Shown here piece after piece: positions 19,035-28,376 of a stretch of DNA of 44,552 nucleotides. This DNA is from Ignavibacteria bacterium. Lineage in GTDB: Bacteria > Bacteroidota > Ignavibacteria > Tepidaquicellales > Tepidaquicellaceae. Both the position numbers and the translations under genes were made by a program. The stretch is from NCBI GenBank assembly GCA_016716125.1, contig JADJWZ010000028.1, forward strand, positions 1-44,552. Reading direction: 5' to 3'. The notes under the pieces are model-generated. The model was not told the origin of the DNA. It was given only the letters and a program-made list of their open reading frames with translations, and ran no database searches. Every line of letters begins with the position of its first letter. Position 1 is the stretch's first letter.

Positions 19035-19276
19035 GAAAGCATTAAAATCAGTGAAAAAAAAACGTAAAATTTTTTAAAAAAAATGTAAAAGAATGATTGA
19101 TATTTTAAATTAAAATTATTAAGTTTGAGAAACATTATAACAGCCGAGTTAAAAAATTAATTTTCTGATATCAGAAAGAAATTTCTATTTTAAAAATTCA
19201 GGTTTCGATTATGATTTGTTAGATTGAAAACAAAAAAGTTAAACTTATATTATAAACTAAATTAATAATTAAGCTA

Positions 19277-19344
19277 AAGTCACTCATCTTGAAAGGGGGT
19301 AAGAGTGACTTGAAAAAAACATTACAAAATCAAATTGGTAATGT
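19277..19344 (+). promoter_or_regulatory. Two tandem stem-loops in the leader of the 19386 gene
   Basis: Stem 1 is AAGTCACTC (19277-19285) with GAGTGACTT (19303-19311): a perfect 9-bp stem with a 17-nt loop containing a G5 run (GAAAGGGGGT). After seven mainly A bases comes stem 2, ACATTAC (19319-19325) with GTAATGT (19338-19344): 7 bp with a 12-nt loop. Both lie 40-110 bp upstream of the ATG at 19386, in an otherwise AT-rich gap. The pairing suggests a structured 5' leader RNA or a pair of operators. It matches no riboswitch that I recognise. Confidence 0.45.
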
Positions 19345-19385
19345 AAAAATTCAAAAACTTTTTTTAAACTAAACATCTAACTAAA

Positions 19386-21470
19386 ATGAAAAAATTCACT
19401 TTCACTTTTTCAATTCTTTTACTCACTTATTTTTTTGTTGGTAATTCTTTTTCTCAGAGTTATAAATTAGAGAAAATAAATCAAACTGACATTTCAAAAA
19501 TTTTAAATCCGTTTGATGCTGTCTCTGTGAATCCGATTCAGCTTGACGGTCCAAATCCACCAAGCATTCAAGCAGCTATCATAACTCCGATAGGCAGCGG
19601 CGGAGGGTCAACATTCGGAAGAGCTCCTCAGGCTTCAACCAGATATCAAAGATGTTATTATTTCATCTCTGCTGAAGAAATGCAAAATTCAGGTTATCCT
19701 GTAGGTCAAAATATTACTTCTTTAGGATTTAATTATTCAGCACAAACAAACGGAGCTACAGCAGATACTTTTAAAGTATATTTTGAGAACGGAGCTGCAA
19801 CCTTTATAGATAAAGGTTCTAACTGGACTACAGCAATCTCTACTATGACCCAAGTACATCAGGGAGTAATGACAATCCCTTCTTCACCCGGAACTGTTGA
19901 TTATACATTAAATAATCCTGGTGCATTTACATATACAGGCAGCGGATTATGGATAGCTTTTGAATACCAAAATATAACCGGTTTACTTGGTGCTGTAAAT
20001 ACAGCTATATGTAATACAGCTTTAGGTTCAACTCTGAGAAACATGTCTTCCGGAAGTAATGTTGCATTATCCAATACCATGTCAAGTTTTTCAGCTTTCA
20101 GACCTGAAACCAGATTGGGAACTTCACTTGATGATATTGTTAGTGTAGGAAATGTCTATGCTATGGGTGAAAAATTAAGCGGATGTATTGATACAAATTA
20201 CTTTGCAAATTACTTTGAACATTTAAGATCCGGTATAGATTCAATTTATTTTAAATATGTCATTAAAAATGAAGCGGGAAATACAGTTAAAGATTCAGTT
20301 ACTGTATTAGTTATTCTCAATGATACAGCTTCAGTAACCGGATATATTCTCACATTACCATTTTTAAAATCAGATGAGATCAAAGCAGATTCAATCATTG
20401 TTACTGCTACTACAACAGCAAATGAAGGTCTTATAGGTAATAACACAGGAAAGACCCGAACTGAAGCCACACTAAACACTATTAATCAGGCTATAACTGC
20501 TTCAAACAATACAGGTGGTGCCGGATTTAATGGAGGTGCCGGATTTGAGATCGGAATTGCTCATACTTCGGGTGATTGTCCGATTTATCTCAATAGTTTA
20601 AATTATATATTCGGAAGTACAGGACAAACTTATCAGATTAGCGTATATGCCGGAGACAGTGGTAATACACCGGGTACATTATTATATAACTCCGGAAATC
20701 TGGTCAATGTAACAGGAGCTAATTCTCATACACTTCCAAGTCCTTTATTCTTAACTGCCGGAAAGTTCTTTGTAGCTTTCAAGCAGGTCGGCACAACAAA
20801 CTTTTCACTTCAGTTCCAGCAGGAAATTCCAATTAGATCTGATGTATATTATACAGGAAATCCCGGAAGCTGGAGCCCTTCATTCGGCGGATTTAAGTAT
20901 AATGTACAACTGGTAACTACCACAAATCTTGACCTGACATTGTTGATGGAAGGATTTTTTAACGGAACAACAATGGTTGGCGATACTGTGAATGTTAATT
21001 TAAGAGAGCAAACACCTCCTTATAACATAGTTGACAATGCAACGGCTTATGTTAATTCATCAGGTAACGGTGTTTTCAATTTTACTAACGCTTCAGCAAA
21101 TACATGTTATTATTATGAAGTTATTCACAGAAATCATATCAGAACATTCAGTCACTCAACATGCGAAGAGTTTACTGCAAATACAACATCTTATGATTTT
21201 TCTTCAGCAAGTTCACAGGCATTAGGAAATAATTTAGTATTTGTATCTGCTGACAATGTTGGACCGGGCGGATGGGCTACATACACTTCTGATGTCAATC
21301 AGGACGATGTAGTTGATCTTACGGATTGTTCGGATATCGACAATGATGCATTTAATTTCTTGAGTGGTTATGTTGTAACTGATGTGAACGGAGACGAAGT
21401 AGTTGATCTCACAGACCTTTCATTCTGTGATAATAATGCTGCTAATTTTGTTTCAGCAATAACACCTTAA
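19386..21470 (+). CDS. Large secreted protein with C-terminal dockerin-like repeats
   Basis: This 694-residue protein has the signal peptide MKKFTFTFSILLLTYFFVGNSFSQ. The body is Thr/Ser/Asn/Gly-rich beta-type sequence without known catalytic motifs (residues ~70-620). The C-terminus has two Ca2+-binding-loop repeats, DVNQDDVVDLTD and DVNGDEVVDLTD, spaced like a type I dockerin/EF-hand pair, and ends NNAANFVSAITP. Unlike its neighbours it lacks the YPNPFNP sorting domain. The dockerin-like end may therefore serve as an alternative anchoring or assembly tag. Cohesin partners are not in the window. It is flanked by a structured leader upstream and a terminator downstream, so it is monocistronic. 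Confidence 0.8.
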   Translation: MKKFTFTFSILLLTYFFVGNSFSQSYKLEKINQTDISKILNPFDAVSVNPIQLDGPNPPSIQAAIITPIGSGGGSTFGRAPQASTRYQRCYYFISAEEMQNSGYPVGQNITSLGFNYSAQTNGATADTFKVYFENGAATFIDKGSNWTTAISTMTQVHQGVMTIPSSPGTVDYTLNNPGAFTYTGSGLWIAFEYQNITGLLGAVNTAICNTALGSTLRNMSSGSNVALSNTMSSFSAFRPETRLGTSLDDIVSVGNVYAMGEKLSGCIDTNYFANYFEHLRSGIDSIYFKYVIKNEAGNTVKDSVTVLVILNDTASVTGYILTLPFLKSDEIKADSIIVTATTTANEGLIGNNTGKTRTEATLNTINQAITASNNTGGAGFNGGAGFEIGIAHTSGDCPIYLNSLNYIFGSTGQTYQISVYAGDSGNTPGTLLYNSGNLVNVTGANSHTLPSPLFLTAGKFFVAFKQVGTTNFSLQFQQEIPIRSDVYYTGNPGSWSPSFGGFKYNVQLVTTTNLDLTLLMEGFFNGTTMVGDTVNVNLREQTPPYNIVDNATAYVNSSGNGVFNFTNASANTCYYYEVIHRNHIRTFSHSTCEEFTANTTSYDFSSASSQALGNNLVFVSADNVGPGGWATYTSDVNQDDVVDLTDCSDIDNDAFNFLSGYVVTDVNGDEVVDLTDLSFCDNNAANFVSAITP

Positions 21471-21484
21471 ATTCAAATACATAT

Positions 21485-21522
21485 AAAAAAAGCAGGGATC
21501 GAATTTCAATCCCTGCTTTTTT
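21485..21522. terminator. Bidirectional intrinsic terminator
   Basis: AAAAAAGCAGGGAT and ATCCCTGCTTTTTT form a perfect stem with a short loop, with A- and T-runs at both ends. It sits between the convergent secreted-protein gene and pckG and can serve both strands. Confidence 0.88.
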
Positions 21523-21540
21523 AATGTTCAAGATCTTTTG

Positions 21541-23325
21541 TTATAAATTATTATATCTCTCTTCGAGTTTATTAAGTTCATCCGATAATTCTGCGGGTAA
21601 TTTATCGCCGAATATTTTAAAATATTCTCTTAATTCTTTAACTTCATCTAAACCTTCTTCTTTTGATATTGCAAAAAGTTTATCCATTTCATTTTCAGAA
21701 ATATTAAGTCCGTTTATTTCCAATGCGCCTTTGGAAGGAATTCTTCCGTAAGGTCTGTCTTCAAATTTATCTGATCCGTCAAGTCTTTCAAAAACCCATT
21801 TCAGAACTCTTATATTGTCACCGTATCCGGGCCAGATGAATTTACCGTTCTCATCTTTTCTGAACCAGTTGACATAAAAAATTTTCGGAAGATTTGCTGC
21901 ATCGCTTTTCTTTCCCATCTTAAGCCAATGTGCGAAATAATCTCCCATATGATAACCGCAGAAGGGCAGCATTGCGAACGGATCATGTCTGAGCTGTCCG
22001 ACTTTGCCGGCTGCGGCTGCTGTCATTTCGGATGAAACGGATGCTCCGAGGAAAGTGCCGTGCTGCCAGTCGAAAGCCTCATTGACAAGAGGAACAACTG
22101 AAGCTCTTCTTCCGCCGAATAGGATTGCAGAGATCGGGACTCCTTTTGGATTTTCCCAGTCTTTGTCAATTACGGGACACTGTGAAGCGGGAGCAGTGAA
22201 TCTTGAATTCGGATGTGAAGAAGGATCTTTCGATTCCGGTGTCCAGTCATTTCCGTGCCAGTCTATCAGATGAGCTGGTTTTTCATTTGTCATTCCTTCC
22301 CACCAGACATCACCGTCATCTGTCAGGGCAACATTTGTAAATAGTGAATTCTTCTCCATAGATTTCATAGCATTTCCGTTTGTGTCATATGAAGTGCCGG
22401 GAGCAACACCGAAGAAACCGTATTCCGGATTGATCGCATAAAGTCTTCCGTCTTCTCCAAATTTCATCCATGCAATATCATCACCGACTGTTTCCACTTT
22501 CCAGCCGGGAATAGTAGGAGTGAGCATTGCGAGATTTGTCTTTCCGCAGGCGCTTGGGAATGCCGCTGCTACATATTTTTTCACGCCTTCGGGCGAAGTG
22601 ATCCCGACAATGAGCATATGTTCAGCCATCCAACCTTCATCTCTCGCCATTGCAGAAGCTATTCTCAGCGCAAAACATTTCTTCCCAAGTAATGCATTTC
22701 CGCCGTAACCGCTTCCATAAGACCAGATGCTTCTATCTTCAGGGAATTGAACTATATACTTCTCTTTATTACACGGCCAGCTTACATCTTTCTGACCTTC
22801 TGCCAGCGGATATCCTACGGAATGCAGACAAGGAACAAAATCTCCGTCTCCGAGCACTTCAAGGACTTCTGATCCTATGCGTGTCATAATTTTCATATTC
22901 ATCACTACATAAGGAGAGTCAGTGATCTCAACTCCGATATGAGCAATATCAGAACCGAGCGGTCCCATGCTGAACGGAATTACATACATTGTTCTGCCTT
23001 TCATACATCCGTCAAAAATTCCGTTAAGGATTTTTTTCATTTCAGCCGGATCTTTCCAGTTATTTGTAGGACCGGCATCTTCTTCTTTCTGCGAACAAAT
23101 AAAGGTCCTGTCTTCTACTCTTGCAACATCTGTAGGATCGGATATTGCGTAATAACTGTTCGGTCTTTTGGATTCATTAAGTTTTTTTAAAGAGCCTTTT
23201 TCAATCAGCATATTTGCAAGAGATTGAAATTCTTCTTCGGATCCGTCACACCAGTGTATATTATCGGGTTTGCAAAGATCTGCACATTCGTCAACCCATT
23301 TTTGTAATTTATTACTGATAGTCAT
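21541..23325 (-). CDS. pckG: Phosphoenolpyruvate carboxykinase (GTP)
   Basis: This 594-residue enzyme of the GTP-dependent family interconverts oxaloacetate + GTP and PEP + CO2 + GDP in the cytoplasm (gluconeogenesis or anaplerosis). Seen: RTMYVIPFSMGPLGSD near residues 111-126, substrate-binding GYGGNALLGKKC near 207-218, the P-loop FPSACGKTN at 256-264, the metal/nucleotide region GDDIAWMKFG, and the Arg-containing VARVEDRT near 68-74. Length is normal for the family. AAGGAG lies six bases before the ATG, the clearest ribosome site in the window. It follows queC and the transporter closely (26 bp) and is probably the last gene of that transcript, though it may have its own promoter. Confidence 0.96.
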   Translation of the reverse strand: MTISNKLQKWVDECADLCKPDNIHWCDGSEEEFQSLANMLIEKGSLKKLNESKRPNSYYAISDPTDVARVEDRTFICSQKEEDAGPTNNWKDPAEMKKILNGIFDGCMKGRTMYVIPFSMGPLGSDIAHIGVEITDSPYVVMNMKIMTRIGSEVLEVLGDGDFVPCLHSVGYPLAEGQKDVSWPCNKEKYIVQFPEDRSIWSYGSGYGGNALLGKKCFALRIASAMARDEGWMAEHMLIVGITSPEGVKKYVAAAFPSACGKTNLAMLTPTIPGWKVETVGDDIAWMKFGEDGRLYAINPEYGFFGVAPGTSYDTNGNAMKSMEKNSLFTNVALTDDGDVWWEGMTNEKPAHLIDWHGNDWTPESKDPSSHPNSRFTAPASQCPVIDKDWENPKGVPISAILFGGRRASVVPLVNEAFDWQHGTFLGASVSSEMTAAAAGKVGQLRHDPFAMLPFCGYHMGDYFAHWLKMGKKSDAANLPKIFYVNWFRKDENGKFIWPGYGDNIRVLKWVFERLDGSDKFEDRPYGRIPSKGALEINGLNISENEMDKLFAISKEEGLDEVKELREYFKIFGDKLPAELSDELNKLEERYNNL

Positions 23326-23351
23326 TTTATCTCCTTGTTATATTTATATTT

Positions 23352-24443
23352 TTAAATTTTAATTTGATTTTTTTCAGGGTCATTACTCATTAAAATTGCA
23401 ATGTATCTTGTAGAAGGAATATTCATTAAAATAATTTTCAGCATACTCATTAATGGTACGGATAAAACCATCCCTATAATTCCCCAGACATATCCCCAGA
23501 ATATGAGAGAAAAGAAAAGCAGGAAGGGGCTGAGATCCAGTCTGGCGCCGAGTATTTTGGGCTCCAGGAAATTACCTTTCAGATTTTGTATTAAAATCAG
23601 GACTGCAAGAATAATAACAGGGAAAAGAATGCTTTCAAACTGGATCACCATAAACAGGGATACTAAAATTGATGCAACCATAGAACCAATATTAGGAATA
23701 AAGTCCGTTATAAAAAAAAGAAAAGCCCAGATCACATAAAATTCTACTCCGCTAATCCAGAGTATAAGTCCGATCAGGACAGACTGCATAAGACTCAGGA
23801 CAGTCTTTCCGGAAATATAATCTCTGAGACCTTCTATTATGTGTCCTAATGTATTTCTTAAAGAAGCGTTTTTTTCTTCCGAGAAAGCAATTGTAAATCT
23901 TTTACCAATGCTGTCAGATTCAGTCAGTAAAAAAATAATATAAAACATTATCAGAACAAAATTTCCGAGAAGGGAAGTAATGTTAGTAAGAATTCCTGCA
24001 ATAGCATTTGTCAGATTACCACCCATCAATAAATTCTTTATGTTAAAGAAATCTTCAATTTTGGAGATTTCATCAGGACTTAATTTTAATGCCGGTAACA
24101 TTGAGTAATAGAAATGCAGAAATTTGGCTTCGTATTTCGGAAATTCCTGAGAGAATGAATTTATGCTGGTGATTATGAAAATACTTACGGAATTTACGAG
24201 AATTAATAATATCAGAATAATTAAAATTAAAGATACTACAGCCGGTATCTTTTTTTTGATCAGAAAATTATATAATGGCAAAAAAACGAATGTAATTAAA
24301 ATGGCAACAAAAAGCGGAAGGAGAATTGACTGCAGTTCCTTTAAAATAAAAACGGATAAGACGATCAGTATTGTAACGGCTAAAAAGTTCAGTAATCCGA
24401 GCGGATTTTCTTTCGGTTTTTCAGTTATTTCTTTTTTATCCAA
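23352..24443 (-). CDS. AI-2E family (PerM-type) membrane transporter
   Basis: This 363-residue protein has about seven to eight hydrophobic helices and the family's layout. An N-terminal pair of helices (LLNFLAVTILIVLSVFILKEL, ILLPLFVAILITFVFLPLY) is followed by a long periplasmic stretch (residues ~100-150). The C-terminal block has GLILWISGVEFYVIWAFLFFITDFIPNIGS and EPKILGARLDLSPFLLFF. Members export autoinducer-2 or act as Na+/H+ antiporters; which applies here cannot be told. Its ATG lies one base past the stop of queC, so the two are translationally close. Confidence 0.9.
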   Translation of the reverse strand: MDKKEITEKPKENPLGLLNFLAVTILIVLSVFILKELQSILLPLFVAILITFVFLPLYNFLIKKKIPAVVSLILIILILLILVNSVSIFIITSINSFSQEFPKYEAKFLHFYYSMLPALKLSPDEISKIEDFFNIKNLLMGGNLTNAIAGILTNITSLLGNFVLIMFYIIFLLTESDSIGKRFTIAFSEEKNASLRNTLGHIIEGLRDYISGKTVLSLMQSVLIGLILWISGVEFYVIWAFLFFITDFIPNIGSMVASILVSLFMVIQFESILFPVIILAVLILIQNLKGNFLEPKILGARLDLSPFLLFFSLIFWGYVWGIIGMVLSVPLMSMLKIILMNIPSTRYIAILMSNDPEKNQIKI

Positions 24444-24444
24444 A

Positions 24445-25137
24445 TCAGTTATATGAAATTAATTTTTTATAATTAACCGGATCTTTTACACCGGCTGACT
24501 GAAAACCTCTTAATCTCAAAGCGCAACTGTCACACTCACCGCATGCAATTACATTATTTTTATAACATGACCATGTTAGGTGGAGGGGAGAACCGGTTTT
24601 CACTGATTTTATCACTATCTCTTTTTTAGAAAGATTAATTATCGGCGTAACAATTTTAATTCCTGATCCGGCTTTACTGCCTATTCGGATCAAAGTATTG
24701 AATGATTTAAAAAAATTTTTACGGCAGTCCGGATAGCCGCTGGAATCCTCTTCAACTGCGCCAATGAAAATTTTACCTGCATTTATAATTTCAGCCCAGC
24801 TTACTGCAATCGAAAGTATATTAGCATTCCTGAAAGGAACATAGCTTGTCGGAATGTCTTTACTTTTCAGATCTGCTTTTGAAATTTTAAGTTTACTGTC
24901 AGTAAGAGATGAACCACCGATCTTTCCAAGGTAACTGATATCGGCAATTAGTCTGTTTGTTACTTGATAGTAATCCGAAATTTCATTAAATGCCTTCAGC
25001 TCTCTCATTTCCGTTTTCTGTCCGTAATTGACATGTAAAAAATTCAGATTATATTTTTTGTCTGCAATAGCTGCTGTAAGCGCGCTGTCCATTCCTCCGC
25101 TTACAAGCACTATTGCCTCAGGTTTTTTTAATCTCAT
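24445..25137 (-). CDS. queC: 7-cyano-7-deazaguanine synthase
   Basis: This 230-residue ATP-dependent enzyme converts 7-carboxy-7-deazaguanine to preQ0 in queuosine biosynthesis. It shows the PP-loop VSGGMDSAL at residues 12-20. Zn-binding cysteines sit in the C-terminal SCYKNN...CGECDSC, and FRNANILSIA is the substrate-binding stretch. Length and motifs are normal. The rest of the pathway (queD, queE, queF) is not nearby. No preQ1-type riboswitch is visible in the 232 bp upstream. Confidence 0.94.
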   Translation of the reverse strand: MRLKKPEAIVLVSGGMDSALTAAIADKKYNLNFLHVNYGQKTEMRELKAFNEISDYYQVTNRLIADISYLGKIGGSSLTDSKLKISKADLKSKDIPTSYVPFRNANILSIAVSWAEIINAGKIFIGAVEEDSSGYPDCRKNFFKSFNTLIRIGSKAGSGIKIVTPIINLSKKEIVIKSVKTGSPLHLTWSCYKNNVIACGECDSCALRLRGFQSAGVKDPVNYKKLISYN

Positions 25138-25369
25138 TTTACGAAATTACCAATTTGACAAAGAATATTGAAGTCATAGTTAAAATATTATTAGTAATAT
25201 CAAATCAGACTTGGCAGAGAGAATCCGCATTAAAAAAAAAACAATGTCCCGTTAAAAATCACAGATCCGGGTTAATGTTTTACTTTCTGAACTTATACTA
25301 AAAGCCGGTTATAATTTAAATTTTACTGATCGAATAAAAAGCAGAAGCAGAATTAAATAAACATGGAAA

Positions 25370-26686
25370 TTATTTTCTAATAAAATTTACTTCATAAGCA
25401 TATTTTTCAAGCTCTTCCCTGAAATCAGGATGCGCAATATTAATAAGACTTCTTACTCTCTCACGAATTGATTTTCCATAAAGATCTGCAATTCCAAATT
25501 CAGTTATAATATAGTGAACATCAGCCCGGGTTGTAGTGACGCCTGCACCCTGTTTAAGAAACGGAGCAATTCTGGAAAGTTTACCGCCTTTAGCAGTAGA
25601 AGTAAAAGCTATTATCGGTTTTCCATTTTCACTTCTCGAAGCGCCTCTGATAAAATCGAGCTGTCCGCCAAATCCGGAATAATTTTTCGGTCCGATAGAA
25701 TCAGCGCAAACCTGTCCTGTGAGATCAACTTCAAGCGCAGAATTAATTGAAACCATTCTGTCATTTCTTGCAATAATGAAAGGATCATTTACAAAGATAG
25801 TTGGTCTGAATTCGAATACAGGATTATCGTCCATGTAATCGAAAACTTTTTTAGACCCTAAAATAAATGAAGCTACAACTTTTCCCGGCAGAAGAGTTTT
25901 TCTTTCTCCGTTAATAACATTCGAGTCGATAAGGTCAATAAGATTATCGGAGAACATTTCAGTATGGACTCCGAGATCTTTTTTATCGGTAAGATACTGA
26001 AGTACCATATCGGGAATAATACCGATACCCATTTGAAGAGTTGAACCGTTTTCGATCAGAGTTGCAATATTCTGTCCGATCTTTTCGTAAGCTGCGAGTT
26101 CTTCGCCCGCAATATTTTTCTGATTTATGAACTCCGGTACCGGATCATTTATTTCCACTGCATAATCAATTTTGTCAATGTGTATAAAATTATCACCGAG
26201 TACTCTGGGCATATTAGGATTGATCTGCGCGATAATTAATTTGGAATGTTCTGCAGCAGTTTTGGAACATTCATTACTAATACCATATGAGCAGAAACCG
26301 TGATCATCCGGCGGCGAAAGATGAAGCAGACAAACATCTATCGGGAGTTTTCCGTTTTCAATAAGAAGAGGAATTTCAGAAAGAAATACGGGAATAAAAT
26401 CAGCGCGTCCTTCATTTACAGCTTTTCTGACATTGGCTCCTGTAAAGAGAGAGATGAGATGGAAGTGACCTTCCATTTCGGGTTTTACATACGGAGCATC
26501 AAGGAAAGTCATAAGCTGTAAAATATTTACATCGGTTAGTTCTTTATATCTTTTACAAAGACTATCGATAAGTACAAAAGGGAAAGAGCAGTTTGCCTGT
26601 ACATAAACATTATCACCTGATCTGACTGATTTTAAAGCTTCATCTGCTGATACAAACTTAGTTCTTGATTTAATGGATTTAAGCAT
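25370..26686 (-). CDS. Acetyl-CoA hydrolase/CoA-transferase family protein (4-hydroxybutyrate CoA-transferase-like)
   Basis: This 438-residue protein belongs to the family I CoA-transferase group that includes Cat1/Cat2 and acetyl-CoA hydrolase. The catalytic Glu lies in GVHTEMFSD (Glu243). LQMGIGIIPD precedes it, and the CoA-binding GFGGQLDFIRGA and VTTTRADVHYIITEFGIADL follow. It moves CoA between acetate/acetyl-CoA and another acid such as 4-hydroxybutyrate, butyrate or succinate. The true acid cannot be read from sequence. It stands alone before queC, with the 232-bp gap at 25138-25369 between them. Confidence 0.9.
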   Translation of the reverse strand: MLKSIKSRTKFVSADEALKSVRSGDNVYVQANCSFPFVLIDSLCKRYKELTDVNILQLMTFLDAPYVKPEMEGHFHLISLFTGANVRKAVNEGRADFIPVFLSEIPLLIENGKLPIDVCLLHLSPPDDHGFCSYGISNECSKTAAEHSKLIIAQINPNMPRVLGDNFIHIDKIDYAVEINDPVPEFINQKNIAGEELAAYEKIGQNIATLIENGSTLQMGIGIIPDMVLQYLTDKKDLGVHTEMFSDNLIDLIDSNVINGERKTLLPGKVVASFILGSKKVFDYMDDNPVFEFRPTIFVNDPFIIARNDRMVSINSALEVDLTGQVCADSIGPKNYSGFGGQLDFIRGASRSENGKPIIAFTSTAKGGKLSRIAPFLKQGAGVTTTRADVHYIITEFGIADLYGKSIRERVRSLINIAHPDFREELEKYAYEVNFIRK

Positions 26687-27038
26687 TTTAAATAATAATT
26701 TTAGATTCGGATTAATTTACTTCCATTAATTATAATTTTAAAGACAATATAATGTATTATGACAAATATCATCTTTATTGAATAAGATATATTTATTGAA
26801 TTAATACTAAAGGTTTGGTTCGTTGAGAAGTAATGCTCGTAATGTGAAATCAAATTTTATTTAAAACAGGTCAAAATATATTTGAACTGAAAGTAATTCC
26901 GGGTAGAATTTAAATTTATTTCAAATGCACGGAATACAGATCCATGATACATAATATTTTAAAAAAATCTTTCCGTATTAATCTGTTTCTAAAAAACCTC
27001 ATTAAATTTATATTGAGTAAAATTTACAGCTGCAATAA
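26687..27038. other. AT-rich divergent intergenic region
   Basis: This 352-bp gap lies between the divergent CoA-transferase gene and murB and must hold both promoters. A 10-bp direct repeat TTTATTGAAT occurs near 26774 and 26790. I see no RNA gene, good hairpin or clear promoter boxes. Confidence 0.45.
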
Positions 27039-28103
27039 TTGGATATAAAAAAAAACGTTAAACTCTCTGACCACACAACCATTGCATTAGGAGGAACCGC
27101 CTCATATTTTATTTCATGTAAAAGTCCGGATGAAATTATCGAAGCGCTGAAATTATCTGCCGAAAAAAATCTTCAGGTACAGGTAATGTCAGGCGGAAGC
27201 AATATTGTATTTCCGGATTCCGGATTTCAGGGCGTTGTAATTTCGGTTGATATAAAGGGAATAACATTTAATAAAAACGGAGATGATATTTTTGTTATTG
27301 CGGGCGCAGGAGAAAATCTGGACGGACTGATCAGTGAATGTATAAAACACGGTTATGCCGGAATTGAATGTCTGTCCGGCATACCGGGTTCTGCAGGCGC
27401 AGCTCCGATACAGAACGCCGGAGCTTACGGACAGGAAATAGCAGATGTACTGGAGTATGTTTCAGTAATTGACAGAAGCGATCTTTCTTTTAAAAAGTTT
27501 ACAAATCCGGAATGCGGTTTCAGTTACAGACAAAGCAGATTTAAAAAAGAGGATGCAGATAAATTTATAATTACTGAGATTTGTATCAGACTTTCGGAAG
27601 TTAATTTACAGGAAATAAAATACAGAGCATTAAATGAGAGACTCAGCGGAATTCAGGACTTTGAAAAAACAAAAGACATAAAGGAAAAACTAAATACAAT
27701 CAGAAATACTGTTATCGAAATCAGGAAAGAGAAATCAATGGTGCTTGATAAATCGGATATAAATTCAAGATCCTGCGGATCATTTTTTATGAATCCTGTT
27801 TTGAATGAAAATGAGTTTAATGAATTCAGAAACAATATCAGTAAACAACATTCAGAATTCCCTTTTTACAAAAGCGGTAATGAATTTAAAATACCTGCAG
27901 CATGGCTTGTTGAAAATTCCGGATTTGAAAAAGGATATGTTAAAAAGGGTGTCGGAATTTCATCAAATCATTCATTAGCGTTAATTAATATAAGCGGAAC
28001 TTCGGCAGGACTGATACAGCTGTCAGAAGAAATTCAAAATGCAGTAAAGATTAAGTTCGGCATCAGTCTTATTCCGGAACCGGTGATAATTTTATCACAC
28101 TAA
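27039..28103 (+). CDS. murB: UDP-N-acetylenolpyruvoylglucosamine reductase
   Basis: This 354-residue FAD enzyme reduces UDP-GlcNAc-enolpyruvate to UDP-MurNAc in peptidoglycan synthesis. Seen: FAD-binding MSGGSNIVF near residues 50-58, GIPGSAGAAPIQNAGAYGQE at 114-133, CGFSYRQSRFK, the catalytic Ser in SCGSFFMNP, and a C-terminal PEPVIIL. The loop containing YRQSRF marks the type I (E. coli-like) form. The start is TTG at 27039, and the protein begins MDIKKNVKLSDHTTIALGG as the family does. Confidence 0.95.
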   Translation: MDIKKNVKLSDHTTIALGGTASYFISCKSPDEIIEALKLSAEKNLQVQVMSGGSNIVFPDSGFQGVVISVDIKGITFNKNGDDIFVIAGAGENLDGLISECIKHGYAGIECLSGIPGSAGAAPIQNAGAYGQEIADVLEYVSVIDRSDLSFKKFTNPECGFSYRQSRFKKEDADKFIITEICIRLSEVNLQEIKYRALNERLSGIQDFEKTKDIKEKLNTIRNTVIEIRKEKSMVLDKSDINSRSCGSFFMNPVLNENEFNEFRNNISKQHSEFPFYKSGNEFKIPAAWLVENSGFEKGYVKKGVGISSNHSLALINISGTSAGLIQLSEEIQNAVKIKFGISLIPEPVIILSH

Positions 28104-28270
28104 TTTTATATTCAATTTTCAATTTCAAACACCGGATTATACTCCTTAAGTAAATTCCTGATTACCCGCTTCGTCATAATTCTTAGTTAAATATAAAAGA
28201 AAATTTTCTTCAAAGAGATGATTTTTCAAATTGTAATTTCTAAGTCAGTTAATTATCTTTCGCCTGTCAT

Positions 28271-28354
28271 GCTCAGGTGGCGGAACTGGTAGACGCGCTG
28301 CATTCAGGGTGCAGTCTTTGTATTAAGGTGGGGGTTCGAGTCCCCCCCTGAGCA
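28271..28354 (+). tRNA. tRNA-Leu (anticodon CAG)
   Basis: GCTCAGG (28271-28277) pairs with CCTGAGC (28347-28353) as the acceptor stem. The anticodon stem CTGCA/TGCAG encloses the 7-nt loop TTCAGGG, giving anticodon CAG. A long variable arm, as expected for tRNA-Leu, precedes the T arm GGGGG-TTCGAGT-CCCCC. CCA is not encoded. It lies 22 bp before recJ. Confidence 0.95.
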
Positions 28355-28376
28355 CATCAAACAAAAATCATGAAAA

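Noticed and set aside
21541..23325. Several plus-strand frames of 60-90 codons inside pckG
   Set aside because: Antisense shadows of a strongly conserved gene; no independent signals.
25138..25369. preQ1 riboswitch upstream of queC
   Set aside because: No stem plus A-rich tail pattern of class I or II preQ1 aptamers on the minus strand.
26774..26800. 10-bp direct repeat as an operator or attachment site
   Set aside because: Pure A/T-dominated sequence in an AT-rich gap; expected by chance, and no integrase is nearby.
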